Part shown: piece after piece, positions 41,618 through 54,100 of the stretch
Position numbering within the stretch: the first letter of the stretch is position 1
How the letters are laid out: every line of letters begins with the position of its first letter
NCBI GenBank assembly: GCA_035048495.1
Contig: CM068540.1
Location: 1,410,829 to 1,474,828 of the forward strand
Direction of reading: 5' to 3'
From: Euptelea pleiosperma
Lineage: Eukaryota > Streptophyta > Magnoliopsida > Ranunculales > Eupteleaceae
DNA length: 64,000 nt
Program-made: the position numbers and the translations under genes
Notes under the pieces: model-generated
Seen by the model: only the letters and a program-made list of their open reading frames with translations
Databases searched by the model: none
What the model was told of the DNA's origin: nothing

Positions 41618-43537
41618 CTAAGGTAGGTAAAACGAATGGAGTCTAGAGGTTTGGTGAGAATGTCTGCTAATTGATTTTGTCTTAATATATTCAAGGGAGA
41701 CTACTTGATCTTTAACTAATTCTCGAATGAAATGTTGCCGGATGTCAATGTACTTGGTCCGAGAGTGTTGTATAGGGTTCTTAGAAATACTGATAGCACT
41801 AGTGTTGCCACAGAATAGAGTCATAATATCTTGCCCAATGCCATAGTCCATTAACATTTGTTTCATCCAAAGCAGTTGTGCACAACAACTCCCAGCCGCA
41901 ATATATCCTGCTTCAGCTGTAGATAATGAGATAGAGTTCTATTTCTCATTGTGCCATGACATAAGACAGTTGCCAATGTAGACACACCGTCCGCTAGTGC
42001 TTTTCCTGACATCTGCATTTCATGCCTAATCGGCATCGGAATATCCTACGATGATACTATTTGTCTCAAATGGGTACCAAAGGCCAAAGCGTGCGGTGCC
42101 ACTGACATACTTGATAATTATTTTGGTGGCCGAAAGGTGTCATTCCTTGGGATAAGACTGATATCTAGCACAAGCTCCAACACTAAAGGTGATGTCCGGT
42201 CTACTAGTGGTGAGGTAAATAAGGCTACCTATCATGCTCCTATAGAGTTTTGAGTCAATGAATTTACATGTAGGATCTTTGCTAAGCTTAAGACTAGTGC
42301 TCAAAGGAGTAGTGGAGTCTTTAGACGATTCTAGACCAATTTTTTTGACAAGCTCTTTAGCATATTTGGATTAGGTGATGAAGATACCATTTAGTTGTTG
42401 CTTGACTTGGAGACCCAAGAAGAAATTGAGTTCACCTTCCATATTCATTTCGAATTATGATTTCATGACTTCTGCAAATTCCAAAGCATATTGTTCAGCC
42501 GTGGATCCAAACACAATGTCATCTGCACAGATTCGAGCAATTAACAATGCTTGACCTCTTTTCCAAATAAATAAAGTTTTGTCCATATTTCCTCTTGTGA
42601 AACCATTATCCATAAAAAAAAAAAAAATAGGGTTAATCGTTCATATCATGCTCTAGGAGCTTGTTTAAATCCATATAGCGCCTTTTTAAGTTTATAAACA
42701 TGATTATCCTTATGCGGATCTTCAAATTATTTCTGTTGTTCAACATAGACTTCTTCAAAAATCCTATTCAAAAATGTGCTCTTGACAAATTTTCCTTGTC
42801 TCTTAGCATGTAATATTGCTTCCAAAGATTTTGAAATAATTGACATTAGGTTTAACACCATTCCAAATTTCATATGGTGTCATAAGGGTACCAGCTTTCA
42901 GATAGACACGGTTGACAACATAGCAAGCAATGTTGACTCTTCTATCCATAGGTTACTGGGCAAGTCTTTATTGGTGAGCATCACTCTTCCATGTCTTCTA
43001 AGGTTCAATTTTTCCTTTCTGGTCAGAAAATTCGTGGTCTATTCCATATTCCTCACAGTAATCAGTGAATTTGTGGTTATTGAATTATCCATCGTTGTCA
43101 CTCCTTATAACATAATCGATAAACCTTTTTCATTCTGTATCCTCTTACAAATTTTCTTAAGTTCCTCGAAGGCTTTTGACTTTTTTTTTAAAATAATACC
43201 CAAGTATATCTAGAAAAATCATCAACTACGTACGTAAGCTTCCTTGTCACCAACACTCCAATCCTGTTTAGCTTTTGGTTTAACAGTGGTGATTTCATTA
43301 ACAATTAAAGCAGTGGTGGGAGGAGTCCACCCAACCTCTACTACTTCCCAAATTCTCTCATCAAGAGACTTCAGGAACACCCTCATCTTGGCCTTCCAAT
43401 AGGCATAGTTTGAGCCATTAAATGAGGGAGGTCTCGTTACCGAACCACCCTCTTGATTCATAGTTATACTAGGGAAAATTGTCGAATCCCACTCAGGTTT
43501 TTAAGCCTTTATTGAGTGGTTTGGCTCTAATACGAAT
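41618..43537 (-). mobile_element. Copia element, internally deleted
   Basis: Order on the minus strand: primer-binding site GTATTAGAGCC next to the LTR (about 43522-43537). Gag start with PPSFNGSNYAYWKAKMRVFL and SLDERIWEVVE (43222-43461). Then a direct jump into integrase: TYVVDDFSRYTWVLF, CEEYGIDHEFSDQKG, MTPYEIWNGVKPNVNYFKIF. Reverse transcriptase with ICADDIVFGS and RPDITFSVGACARYQ follows. RNase H ends with SLSTAEAGYIAAGSCCAQLLW, HSRTKYIDIRQHFIRE and VSLEYIKT at about 41640. Protease, the zinc knuckle and most of gag and integrase are missing; stops and frameshifts are scattered. Inactive Sirevirus/Tork-like element. Confidence 0.8.
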
Positions 43538-44901
43538 TGAAATTCCCTTGGTATTACACAAATGTCCTAGAGGGGGTGAATATGACAATATTGAATTCTT
43601 TAAATATTTTACGGATTATGATTAAATTCAATTTGCACGATATCCAATCAATAAGCATTCAATCATATAATGATAAGCAGACCACACAAAATAGAGAGAG
43701 GATAGAGACAATGAGAACAAGTCACAACACAGAGTTACAGTGGTCTGGTGTTCGCACACCTACATCCATTGTCACGCGCTCAATTGAGCTAAATCCATTA
43801 TTCAATCAAGTTGTACACTTTAACACTTGAATAAGCAATGACTAGCAATCCAACTAACCTAGACACAAGTGATCAAAATCTCTCACACACCTATTTATGG
43901 TATAAGAAAGCGAGCTACTGCCTAGTTACGCTCTAGGCCGAGTCAAGAAGGGTCTCAAATCTTGTGGGAATTTTCCCACCACGTTCCAAGTGAGTGAAGG
44001 CTCACTAGAACACAATAAGGGTTTAAATGATAATGGTACCTCCTAGAGGTTCAAATCAATGGGACTTACCTCTCTAGATGCCTAGAAGAAAAGCCACGGA
44101 GCTTCGAGACAAGCTCTTCACAAAGTGGTGCAAATCCAAGAGTTGGTCGATTTCCGTTAAGCAAGTACGTTCACAAAGAATTTAGAAATTGCAAGTAACC
44201 GCACCAACGAAATCTCTCAAGAGTGATGATGTACGGAGATTAGGTCTCAATCAAACGGCTTTCAAATCTAGGGGTTTTCTCAATAAAGCTCAAAAGGTTC
44301 TCTCAAAATTCGTGTCTTTAAAGAGACAAAAATGAGCTTAAATGGAGCAAAAAATGAGTCATTCCAACGAACAAAATTTGCCCATAAAGGAATGAGTATG
44401 GGTACCCCAAGTAAGTGGGGGCGCCCGAGCTCATGTCAATAGGAGAGTACCCGAACGCTGAAAATAACAGGCGCCCGAGGTCACCTCAATCGCCCTAAGA
44501 TGTTGGGAGTGCCCTAGGTAGTTGAGCGGGGGGAGGGGGGCAATTAAGTGGGGGCCCCCAAGCTCCTCTCAACAGGAGAGTACCCAAACGCTGAAAAGAG
44601 CAGGCGCCCGAGGTCACCTCGGTCGCCCCAAGATGTTGTGGGCGCCCTAGCTCATGAAAACCCTAAAATACCCCTATCTAAACTTTACACTTGCCGGATT
44701 CAAACAAAGGGAGTTTTGACACCCAAAAGACTTCCAAACACCTATAAAAGAGATCGTGAAGGCCACTGGCAATTTCCCAGAAGGTTGTTAAAGAAGTCCG
44801 AGTGTTAAAGAAATCAGAGGTGAAGCTTGAGTCTCTGTTCGATCGTCCATCATTCTTTCTGATGAGTTGAGTGGAGCTTCCCATAACTACTATTACCAAC
44901 A
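43538..44901 (-). mobile_element. 5' LTR of the copia element
   Basis: On the minus strand it begins TGTTGGTAATAG at 44901 and ends GGGAATTTCA at 43538, next to the primer-binding site. TTCACCCCCTCTAGGAC near the 3' end is the U5 pyrimidine block of this copia group. The left (3') LTR of the element was not found. Confidence 0.6.
44411..44650. repeat. Tandem duplication (~134-bp period) in the copia LTR
   Basis: Two copies share GGCGCCCGAG / AGGAGAGTACCC(G/A)AACGCTG, then CAGGCGCCCGAGGTCACCTC and CCC(T/C)AAGATGTTG. They start near 44411 and 44545 and are G/C-rich against an A/T-rich background. Confidence 0.65.
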
Positions 44902-45819
44902 TACAAGTAAAAGTCCTTTTTTTTCATAGAATCTAACAATTACAAATTAAGGGTAGATGAAAAGTTTCCCTTCTTTCATAATTTTTTTTTTCTGGAGATG
45001 CCCTTTTCTAATTTGTTCTGTTATAGATACCTGGAAATCAGCATTCCCATTTCTTTTTGAAATCAGAGTGCACAAAGTAATAATGTTTATTTTCTTCTCT
45101 TACATCACCGTGGGCCTGATCAATAGTCAAAGTAGTCACACTGGAACAACTTTATATTCTTGTCTAAAGTCATCAATTCTGGAGTTGTAGTCTGCCGGTC
45201 ACGAGACTCCGGTAAGTTGATAACTAGTGATGGACTGCCAACCCATTGGAATGTGGTGGCCGACCATCCACCACAACCGTTTGATTTGGGGTTAGGGTTT
45301 TGGCCAAAACGCAAATGTCTTGTTCCAAGGTTGAAGAAGTGGACATTTTGGTCCTTCTAAAAAAAATTGTTAATCAAATTTTAGTCACTGAGCGGTATGT
45401 CAAATTTCCAACTACTAAACATGATACATAGTATACAACCAGTAGTTAAATATGAGCAATAGAAAAACAGACTATTGTACTAATGTAATTTGATAAAAAT
45501 TTGATCGGGGACAGTTCCTTTTATCAATGTAGAAAGCGACAAAAGCATTATCCAAGTCAAAAAAAGGGAAAACAATGGGATGAAGCCTGTGATCATCTCA
45601 GATACTAAAACTATACCCACTTAACAAAAAGCATGAAAATCATAAAAAATAAGAAGAGAGTGAGGAGATTGCCAGTTTCAGGAAAATAATTCAAAAGTTT
45701 CTAGAACTTCTTAGACTTTTCTCTGTGCTTATATCTCTATATTGAAAGAAAAATAATTGAGAAGGGATAGAAAAAATGCTAGAAACCCAGAAAAGTGGAA
45801 GAATGAGAAAGTGTCTCCA
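44902..45819. other. Intergenic, no gene seen
   Basis: No coding domain. The 77- and 66-codon plus frames at 44957 and 45160 have no motif. Confidence 0.35.
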
Positions 45820-46190
45820 TTGAAGTACCCATGTTGAAGCATTGAATTCTGTGCAAAGCCTGCAATAATTGTTGTCCATGAAAGAACATTCTTAACAGGC
45901 ATTTCTTCGAACACCCGATACGCATTCTCCAATTTCCCACATTTTGCATACAAATTGATCAGCGAACTCCCAACATACACATACACATCAAAATCAGTTT
46001 TGATGGCTAAGCAATGAAGTTACAGCCCAGAATCCAGAGCCCGTACAGACCCACATGAACTCCAAGCACAAGAGATAGTACTTGAATTGGTTCCCATTCG
46101 TCCTCATGCATTCGTAAAAACATAACCTTCCAAGAAACATCTTTATCAAGAACTTCACCGAGCGATCCGAGCACATTTGGAGAGTCTATC
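45820..46190 (-). pseudogene. Pentatricopeptide-repeat (PPR) protein fragment
   Basis: The minus strand reads [40 protein letters not shown] and AGFAQ, about one and a half PLS-type PPR units of a plant organelle RNA-editing factor. Upstream, MRTNGNQFKY and [12 protein letters not shown] continue the homology but in different frames, with a stop between. After AGFAQ the frame runs into non-homologous sequence. A decayed fragment, not a gene. It lies about 1 kb upstream of the probable NCA1 promoter. Confidence 0.75.
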
Positions 46191-47090
46191 GATTTTGTAG
46201 AATTGGAACTCTACACCAAGTACTGTTGTGTTTCTACCAAGTTTTGCATACAAGCTTGTACAAGGTGTAGATGGTTTCGACACAGGGTGCCAATGGATTT
46301 TGGGGTTATGAGATCTAGAATTCTTAGAGCCTTGCGTTATTCTTCTACCTTGTTTGTCAATTAGGAGGTTTGAAAAGGTGTTAAAAGACTGATAGAAGTT
46401 GATGTATTGCGGAAAATGGTCTAGAAATAGCGGAAGAAGAGTATTGCTTGATGTAGGTTCGAAGGAGGATACGATTCATTGTGAACAAACCTGTGGGTCT
46501 CTTTGAGTTTTACAGAGAAAAGAGTTATTTTTTTATCGAAGATGACAAGGGTATTTTAGGCCTTTGGAAATGTTTATAGGGATAAATAGAGAAAAAAAAA
46601 TGTTAAGTTATGTGCGGCGCGCAAACGCAAAACGCAGAAGCCATTTTCGAACGGCTTTTGCGTTTTGCCTTTTTTTGGCTTATAAAGGTTTTAAAAAGCA
46701 ACTTTTTTATTTTAGCCAAATATCACAAAACTACTTATAGCGGTCCGAAACCGCTATAAACCAACTTATCGCTTAAAAACCGCACTCCCAAACACAGCCT
46801 TAGTGGGAGATAACAAGAGATATTGATGGGGGGCAACCAAAATTTCCTAGTTAAAATCAACCCATGAAAACGACTCAATACGACGCTTAGAAATCACTAA
46901 TCAGGCTAATTTTTGGTCTGTGTGCGGATGGGACAAATCCGCATGGTCGCAAATCTCTAAGAATATGCCACGTGGCTCATATTAGGTCGGTCAGCAACTT
47001 TGCAGACGGCGTCCGTCAGCAAAGTTCTACTCCCCAATCAAAAACTAATCCATGGAACCGACAGTTTTCCATCACAAAATAAATTGGGAA
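46191..47090. other. Upstream of NCA1: small element fragments
   Basis: 46590-46800 ends with ACTCCCAAACACAGCCTTA and carries CGCAAAACGCAGAAGC/GCTTTTGCGTTTTGC inverted words, a decayed TIR element. 46860-47040 matches one arm of the hAT-type foldback at 55352-55875 (AATCACTAATCAGGCTAATT, TGCCACGTGGCTCAT). Confidence 0.4.
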
Positions 47091-47222
47091 AAAGTATTTA
47101 AATAGAATTACTTTTATCGGAAGAATTGAACCAACAGAACAGAAAAAAAAAAAATAAAGCAAAAAAGGGGAAAAAGAAATCAGAGTTGGATTTCTTGTAT
47201 GCTTCTGTATCTCAACTCAAAG
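47091..47222 (+). promoter_or_regulatory. Candidate NCA1 promoter and 5'UTR exon
   Basis: A TATA-like GTATTTAAATAG at 47093 is followed by a leader that ends CAACTCAAAG|GTACGT at 47222/47223. The only good acceptor before the NCA1 ATG is TTGAAGCAG|GGGATC at 51107/51108, 16 bp upstream of the ATG. This suggests a non-coding first exon and a 5'UTR intron of about 3.9 kb. Inferred; cDNA would decide. Confidence 0.4.
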
Positions 47223-47764
47223 GTACGTGTCGAGAATTAGGGTTTCTATTCGATTTTGGATCATCATCATTTACACCTTTTGCAACATGATTTAGGGTTT
47301 CTATTTGGATGAGTGTTTTAAGATAAGAGTTTGCATTCGAACACGAACTCCTGCTTCGGTCGCCTCGAATTGTTAGGATTCCTTCCTATATTTCTTTCTT
47401 TTAATGTTTAGTTTGAGAAAGATTGATTTCTGATTCTTTATTGAATCCATGGAGATGCGTATGTGAATGTAACATGTCTCATTAGTTGATGCTCAGATTG
47501 TGTGTGTGTGTGTGTGTTTTATTTATTTTTGAATGAAGAGCTCAGAATGTGTTTACGAGTGTCGATTAAATTGTATGGATATTCTGAATTTCATGGAAAA
47601 AAATTCCGATTTGACTCCAAGTATGGAATAGCGTATTGTTTCGTGACAATCAATGGTTTTGAAGTTTGTCTTATGTTCAAGATTCAATTTGGAGAGGAGA
47701 GAATATCAGAATATGCTCTAAGAGTGACTAATAACACAGGATCTAATTGAGCAGATTTATGTTA

Positions 47765-48037
47765 GGCTCTGTATGGTGATCAACAAAAAGTTTTACAGAA
47801 AAAGGATTTGTATGTCAGGAATTGTTGATACAGAAAGAGTTTTATGATGTTTAGGCTCTGTATGGTTGCCCTGAATGAGTTTTCTAGAAATGATTTTTGC
47901 ATATAAACAACTTTTTCCGTATCAACACTTTCTGATTAACAAATCCTTTTTCTGTAAAATTTTTGCTGATCACCATACAGAGCCTTATACGCAAAAATCA
48001 TTTCTGGAAAACTTATTCAGGGCAACCATACAGAGCA
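47765..48037. mobile_element. Tourist-like MITE interrupted by its own family
   Basis: Outer copy: starts GGCTCTGTATGGTGATCA at 47765, resumes after the insert and ends GGGCAACCATACAGAGC(A) at 48037, with TTA on both flanks (47762-47764 and 48038-48040). The inner copy at 47854-47984 is annotated separately. The termini and 3-bp TTA duplication are those of PIF/Harbinger (Tourist) MITEs. Confidence 0.75.
47854..47984. mobile_element. Inner Tourist-like MITE (131 bp)
   Basis: GGCTCTGTATGGTTGCCCTG at the left, GATCACCATACAGAGCC at the right. It is inverted relative to the copy it interrupts. TTA duplications lie at 47851-47853 and 47985-47987. Removing insert and one TTA rejoins the outer copy into the form seen at 33750-33836. 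Confidence 0.78.
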
Positions 48038-48818
48038 TTAATCTAAAATAATTTTTTTGTTAGATACATGGTATTAAATATCAATGCTTATCAAGAAATG
48101 GCATTTTTTCATACAATACTATATTTATCAATACGTATTGTTTTCTGGGGCATTTCCATGGATAAATTGTAAAGCTTTGTATAGAGAGGGAGTGAGAGTG
48201 GAACCTCACAAGGAGTTGCAGGTTAGAATTGTGGCCTTCATTTGTAAAATAAAGTAGGGGATATGACACGATCAGGAGTTGAGAAGATCCTTGGCGGGAA
48301 ATGATAGGACTCTTATTCGTTGATTTTTCTGGATACCCAGTCAGAGGAAGGTGTGCATGAAGGAGTGTTATGATCCAATGGACGGAAAGATAGTTTGTCA
48401 CCTTAACTATATTGTGGACTCACCCATACTTGTATCAATGCAACATAGCCTTGTGCCTCCTATAACCACAGTGAATATTGCCTTGGCATAATGTTTATGA
48501 TTTTATCATATATTGTTTGATGGCTGGTACTGGTGAATAAAATGGAAACCTTTGCAAGGTTTAAATCTGGGTCTCGTTCAGTGTCTAGGTAAAGTTAACA
48601 GAATGAGACGTCTTGTAGTGGTGAATGAAATGGAAACCTTTGCAAGGTTTAAAATGGGTCTCGTTCAGCATATCAATAAGCGAATAGAACAAGACGTTCC
48701 AACAGATTCGGAATGAGAAATTGGAAAGAAAAAAATTGATACATCTCGATATGCAATGATACGAACTAAATTGCATTAAATGATTCTTAATGCTTATTAA
48801 GCTAAAAATATGTTGTTT

Positions 48819-49923
48819 TTTTTTATTGGTAAAAAGATATATATTAGAAGAGGGCTGAGGGAGCCAAAAAACTGTACAAGAGAGAGCACAAAAAAGCCCA
48901 AACAGAACCTCCGACAGCTTACTCAAGAAAACACTACTAAGAGATTAACCGGTCCCACCGGAATACAGAGTCATCAAATCTGAACTGCTTGAGATCAAGG
49001 ATGACTGAGCCCCAATAATACAGGGAAGCTTTAATGTTCATGACGATCTCTTCTACCTTGGCTTCCTTGTCTTCAAAAATCATTCTATTCCTCTCCTTCC
49101 AAATCTCCCAACAGATAGCAAAGGAGACCATTCTCCATAAAATACGACTACTCGTTGAGAACACCTTGGAGTTCCATCCTACAAAGTATCGAACACCGAT
49201 GAGGGGAACACCCATGAGATCCGAAAAGCTTGAGGAAATGCTCCCACATTTCCTTAGATATTCCACAGTAGATGAGCATATGATTGGTAGTCTGCTCCTC
49301 TTGACGGCACATGATACATCTACTGGGGGTTTGAAGGCCACGTTTTCTAAGCTTCTCCATGGACAAGATCTTGTCTAGCATAGCACACCAAGAGAAGAAA
49401 ATGACTTTGGAGGGAATGGGTGTGCTCCACAAGCGCTTAGCTGGAAAATCCCTATGAGGGCCTAGGAGAGAGTAATAGAAAGATTTAACCGTGAACCTCC
49501 CCTTAGGGTCAAGCTTCCACCACCTTCTATCTTCGACACCATCTACAAACTGAAAGCCCTCCAACCGATTCAGCAGTGCAGCCATGGTATCAACTTCCCA
49601 ATCATTGAGGCACCTTCTGATCCCCAGGTCCCAAGAAATGATGCCATTTCTTCTAGAGACAATGCCACAAATCCGATTACCTTTACGATTAGATAAGTCG
49701 TAAATAAGGGGGAAGTCCACGGCAAAAGATGACTCCCCGCACCATGCATCTTCCCAAAATCTGACTTGAGACCCATTTCCCACTTTGAAGCTACTCCCGT
49801 TTCTTATATCTTCTCTCGTCTTAGAGATGCCTTTCCACACTCCAGTTCCGTACGAAGAGGATGTCACCCTGCAGTCCCACCCAAGATTATCTGTACCCTG
49901 TTTGGCTGAGATCACCTTTCTCC
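48819..49923 (-). mobile_element. 5'-truncated LINE insertion, 13-bp TSD
   Basis: The minus strand encodes the C-terminal end of an L1-type ORF2: SSFKVGNGSQVRFWEDAWCG, WWKLDPKGRFTVKSFYYSLL, LWSTPIPSKVIFFSWCAMLD, RCIMCRQEEQTTNHMLIYCG (the zf-RVT Cys/His motif). After one frameshift near 49215 it continues FAICWEIWKERNRMIFEDKE. The 3' end reads TAATATATATCTTTTTACC before a short A tail. Perfect 13-bp duplications AAATATGTTGTTT flank it at 48806-48818 and 49924-49936. It lies antisense in the presumed 5'UTR intron of NCA1. Confidence 0.88.
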
Positions 49924-49936
49924 AAATATGTTGTTT

Positions 49937-50924
49937 ATCTATGTTCTTTTATAAAAGACACATAAAATAAAACAAGGTTTAACATACTTAAATTTGGGTT
50001 TTGGTACAACATGACACATAACCCAATTTATTATCTCAATACCTTTCTTGAACGAGACATCTTGACTAAGACGTAATGAGACTTTGAACCATAAACTTTG
50101 AGAGATACAAAGGAACCTTTGAAAGACACCCCCAAAGTAAGATTTAGTTTGAAGTGAATCGACAGCCATATGATGCTGGTCGTATTCTTAAAAATGATAA
50201 GGGATATGTTTTTGGGTTTGATTGTCTTTAAGGACTCCAATGAAGCAAAGGCTAGTGCGTCGGTGGAGGGATTTGACATTTTATGGCTGGGTTCTCTGAT
50301 TGTGGATGATTTGCTTAACATGATTTAGGCATTAAGAAATGTCCGTCTTGCATCTTTGATGAGATCATGGGTTTGTGTGTGAAGATAGATTTTGCCTATT
50401 AAGTAGGCAACGACAGACATGCTTGACCTGTTGTCTGATTCGTGTCACTTTTTGCTTTTTATTATGTTATTTGCATTAAAAACAAAGTAAAATTGGTTAC
50501 CTATTCATGCTTGATGAGTCTAAATGCTCCATATAGTTCACTGCATATAAAAATGTTTTTGAGTGTTAGAAGATGGTTGGCTTGGCCATAAGTTGAACTT
50601 TCCATATTATTGTGTAATTCTTTTAACTCTTTTAAAATAAGTATGGTTACTGTTCGGTTCAAATCCCCCTGCCCACGATTTTACAACCTTATTCGACTCT
50701 TGGAACATTGGTATTTGTAAATCTCACATAAGACTTGATGAACAATTTCCACATTTATAAGGAGTGAAAGAAAATTAAAGAGAGGATCAAGGGGAGGGAA
50801 TCTCTTATACGTTTGAAAGGCAAAAAACTGCTTATGTGTATCTCCATCACATGATTTTTATGTTCTATTTGTTCATGAACATTTAGATGCTCGTTATTGT
50901 TCTTTCCATCTGAAAGGAAGATAT
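49937..50924. other. Probable 5'UTR intron of NCA1, no gene seen
   Basis: No element or exon was recognised. The 96-codon minus frame at 50031-50321 has no motif. Confidence 0.4.
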
Positions 50925-51012
50925 AGCTCTAGATGGAATTGAATGACGAAATAAGATTCATGTTGCTGCCCAAAATAGTTGGGATAACACCTTGATGATG
51001 ATGGTGTTAAAG
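50925..51012 (+). mobile_element. Au-type SINE 3' end
   Basis: GGAATTGAATGACGAAATAA, GATTCATGTTGCTGCCCAAA, ATAGTTGGGATAACACC, then TTGATGATGATGG follow the Au SINE 3' pattern, about 110 bp upstream of the NCA1 ATG. Compare 37130-37212. Confidence 0.5.
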
Positions 51013-51123
51013 AAACTATTTGAATTATGATCATCATGGTCATAGAGGGCTTATATATCTCAGAATGGCATCCTTAATGTAACTTTGTGTTCCTGTTCTT
51101 GAAGCAGGGGATCATTGATCAAG

Positions 51124-54100
51124 ATGACTTCTGTTTGCCCGTTTGCTAAAGCCGCACCCTCTGCTGATGCCTGTCCAAGGAAGTCTGGAGAAAACAATAA
51201 CCAACACCAGGTAGAGAATCAGGGCAAGGTTGAAAAGGAGTCTGATGACTCCACCATCATATCTCCCAAGTGCCCATTCGGATATGATTCTCATACATTT
51301 AAGTTGGGTCCCCTCAGCTGTGTGATTTGCCAAGCCCTTCTCTTTGAGTGTAGTAAATGTGTGCCTTGTTCCCATAAATATTGCAAGTAAGCAGTACAGT
51401 CACAAATCTAGTATTTCAATTTACTTTGATCATTTTCTTTGTTTGGCTTATTGTTGCTGTTTACCCATTAGGTCTGGCTTTTTTTTTTCTTAAACCAGAG
51501 CATGTATTTCACGCTTCAATGACTGCCCATTATGTGGAGCCGACATAGAGAAGATTGAGCCTGACACAAATCTTCAGGATGTTGTTGATCGCTTCATTGA
51601 AGGTCATGCTAGAATCAAGAGGCCTCAAGTTAATACAGATCCAAAGGAAGTAGGAGATGAAACTAAAACTGTGATATATGAGGATGTCTCCTTGGATAGG
51701 GGTGCTTTCTTGGTGCAACATGCTATGAGGGTGAGTTTGGCTGGGGTGCATAATATGGATCTATGATACCTGGATACTTCAACAAGCTTGCATTCCCGTA
51801 ATGATGATAGAATACCTATGCTGGTATTGGATACTGCATGGATACTTCTTAGACCATTTCTCATTTCCTATTGTACTTCTATTTATTTTCTTTACTCATG
51901 ACAATTTCCTTATTTGTTTTGTCAATAGGAAAACATAAGCAGTGAAATGTAACAAATTTTACTGCAAGAAACTTTGCAAATTTTAGAAATTTCATTACAT
52001 TGGGCATGTTGTGAATGTTAAAAGATGACACTAAGCTTGAAAAAACAAAAAAAAAAACATGGTTTCGACATATTGGATGGAAACCCCTATCCATATCTGT
52101 GTCCTTCACTTTGGGAAATGAAGAGTCATATTCCCTGCTCCCATATCTGTATCCATATCATCTTAGGTACGGATGGATTTCTCAAGTTGGTCAACCAGAA
52201 TACAACTGAAATAGTTCAGCGCTGTTTAAATTATTATATATTTCAACAGTGTTTTCTAAATGAGTTCTCTTATTACATTTTCCTGATTGGCTATGTCAAA
52301 TTAATTGTTGGTTGTTTCATGTGCAGGCATTTCGTGCCCAGAATATATTGAGTGCAAAATCAAGGCTTAGTCTCTGTGCAGAGGACATCCGTGAGCAGTT
52401 AGAAAGACTGGGCAACAACTCAGAGCTGTGTTCACAGCTTGGGGCAGTCCTCGGGATGCTTGGTGACTGCTGGTCTGTCATTCTTTTTCTTCTTTATTTT
52501 TATTTCTTTGTAATCATGCATTTCTGGAGTTGTGGAGCTATGGCCTTTGAGTTTATATAATGAAATGGCATCTTTTCTTGATTTTGGTCTCAGCCTGAAA
52601 ATGTGGCTTTCATTGACATGCATGATGGTTTCTAAGGCTTGAATTTATTATAAAGCCATCTATATAATTAATAACTCCATATTTATCACAATAAGAAAAG
52701 GTCCATACTTATGCTTGTTATTTCTGGTCTACTGACTGCTTTCCACTAAAATTATTAAGCTAGGCAAAGGTTGTTACCATTTTTCTTGGATCAAAATGGT
52801 ATTTGATTATAATCTATACATCCTTGTTAGGCTATTGGGTAATTTAATTTTAAGTGTAAATGTCACACATAGGGAACATGTCCTCTGCATCACACATATA
52901 TTTCCAGCCACTATGAAAGTTGTGCAGGATAAATTTCCTACAGTTTATTTGTTAGAAACCTAAATATATTATGTGTATTGCCATTTTTTAATAAAGATTA
53001 TACTTATCAAAAAAAAAATATTATGTGTATTGCAGTCGAGCAATGGGAGATGCAGGCTCTGCAGTTACTTATTATGAAGAAAGCGTCGAGTTTCTTTCAA
53101 AATTTCCTACAGATGATCTGGAGGTTATTGCATCTCAACCTTTGTCTTTTGTCTCAAGCTAATTTTAGTTTGAAAATATTTTCTGGACATTTTCTGAAGT
53201 AATTCAACCATGTTGCCTGCTAGTGCTAATTCCTGTGGACCTTATTTCTCTACAGGTGACACACACGCTTTCTGTATCACTCAATAAAATTGGAGATCTT
53301 AAATACTATGATGGAGATATGCAAGCTGCAAGATCTTACTATTCTCGATCTTTGGATGTTCGCCGTAATGCCATTAAGGATCATTCAAATGTCTCATCCC
53401 AGGTTGGCAATTTCTTTTGCATATTACTTTTCAACCAGTTCAATATTCACTCATTATACCTTTTTTTTTTGAACTTTTTGCACGCTAGCCTTGTTTAACT
53501 GTGAATTGTTGACACCTGGATCTAAATGTTGGGTCTATCTAGTGAATGATATTAATTTTTAATCATTTTCCATTTTTTTTCACCATCCAAAAGAATATAA
53601 TTAATTGGATGGACACCAAATCCAGTTGATGCAACTTTGGTGCTTGTTGGATAATTCGGGAGCATGGATGTGGGAACCATTAGAAATTAATAGGGAGAAT
53701 TGTCGAAGGGTTTTAAGGACCCATGGGAAAAAAAGACTTGGTTGCACGGAGAATTGAGCACTTTTTGATGGTTTGAATTTTTTTTTACTCTCGTTTACTT
53801 TGGAAAATCTATAGGTAGAAAACTGATTGATGCGATCTTTCAAATCCTTGTTATTTGGTCGGTTGGGAAATTTAGTATGGACTTGTATTTTGTTATGCTA
53901 ATGAGCAAGCCGACTTAATGGCATGTATTGATTTACAAAGCTTATCATTGTATATAGGGAGCTCCCTTCCTTAGTTCATATAAAAGAAAACTGATTGATG
54001 CAATCTTTGAACATATGGATCATACAAGTGGAACCTGTAGGCTGGAAATGCTCAGAACACTGGACTTTTATCAGTAATTATAGAGGCTAGCTCTCGGATG

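Noticed and set aside
42776..43213. 145-codon plus frame
   Set aside because: The opposite strand encodes recognisable copia integrase and RT text.
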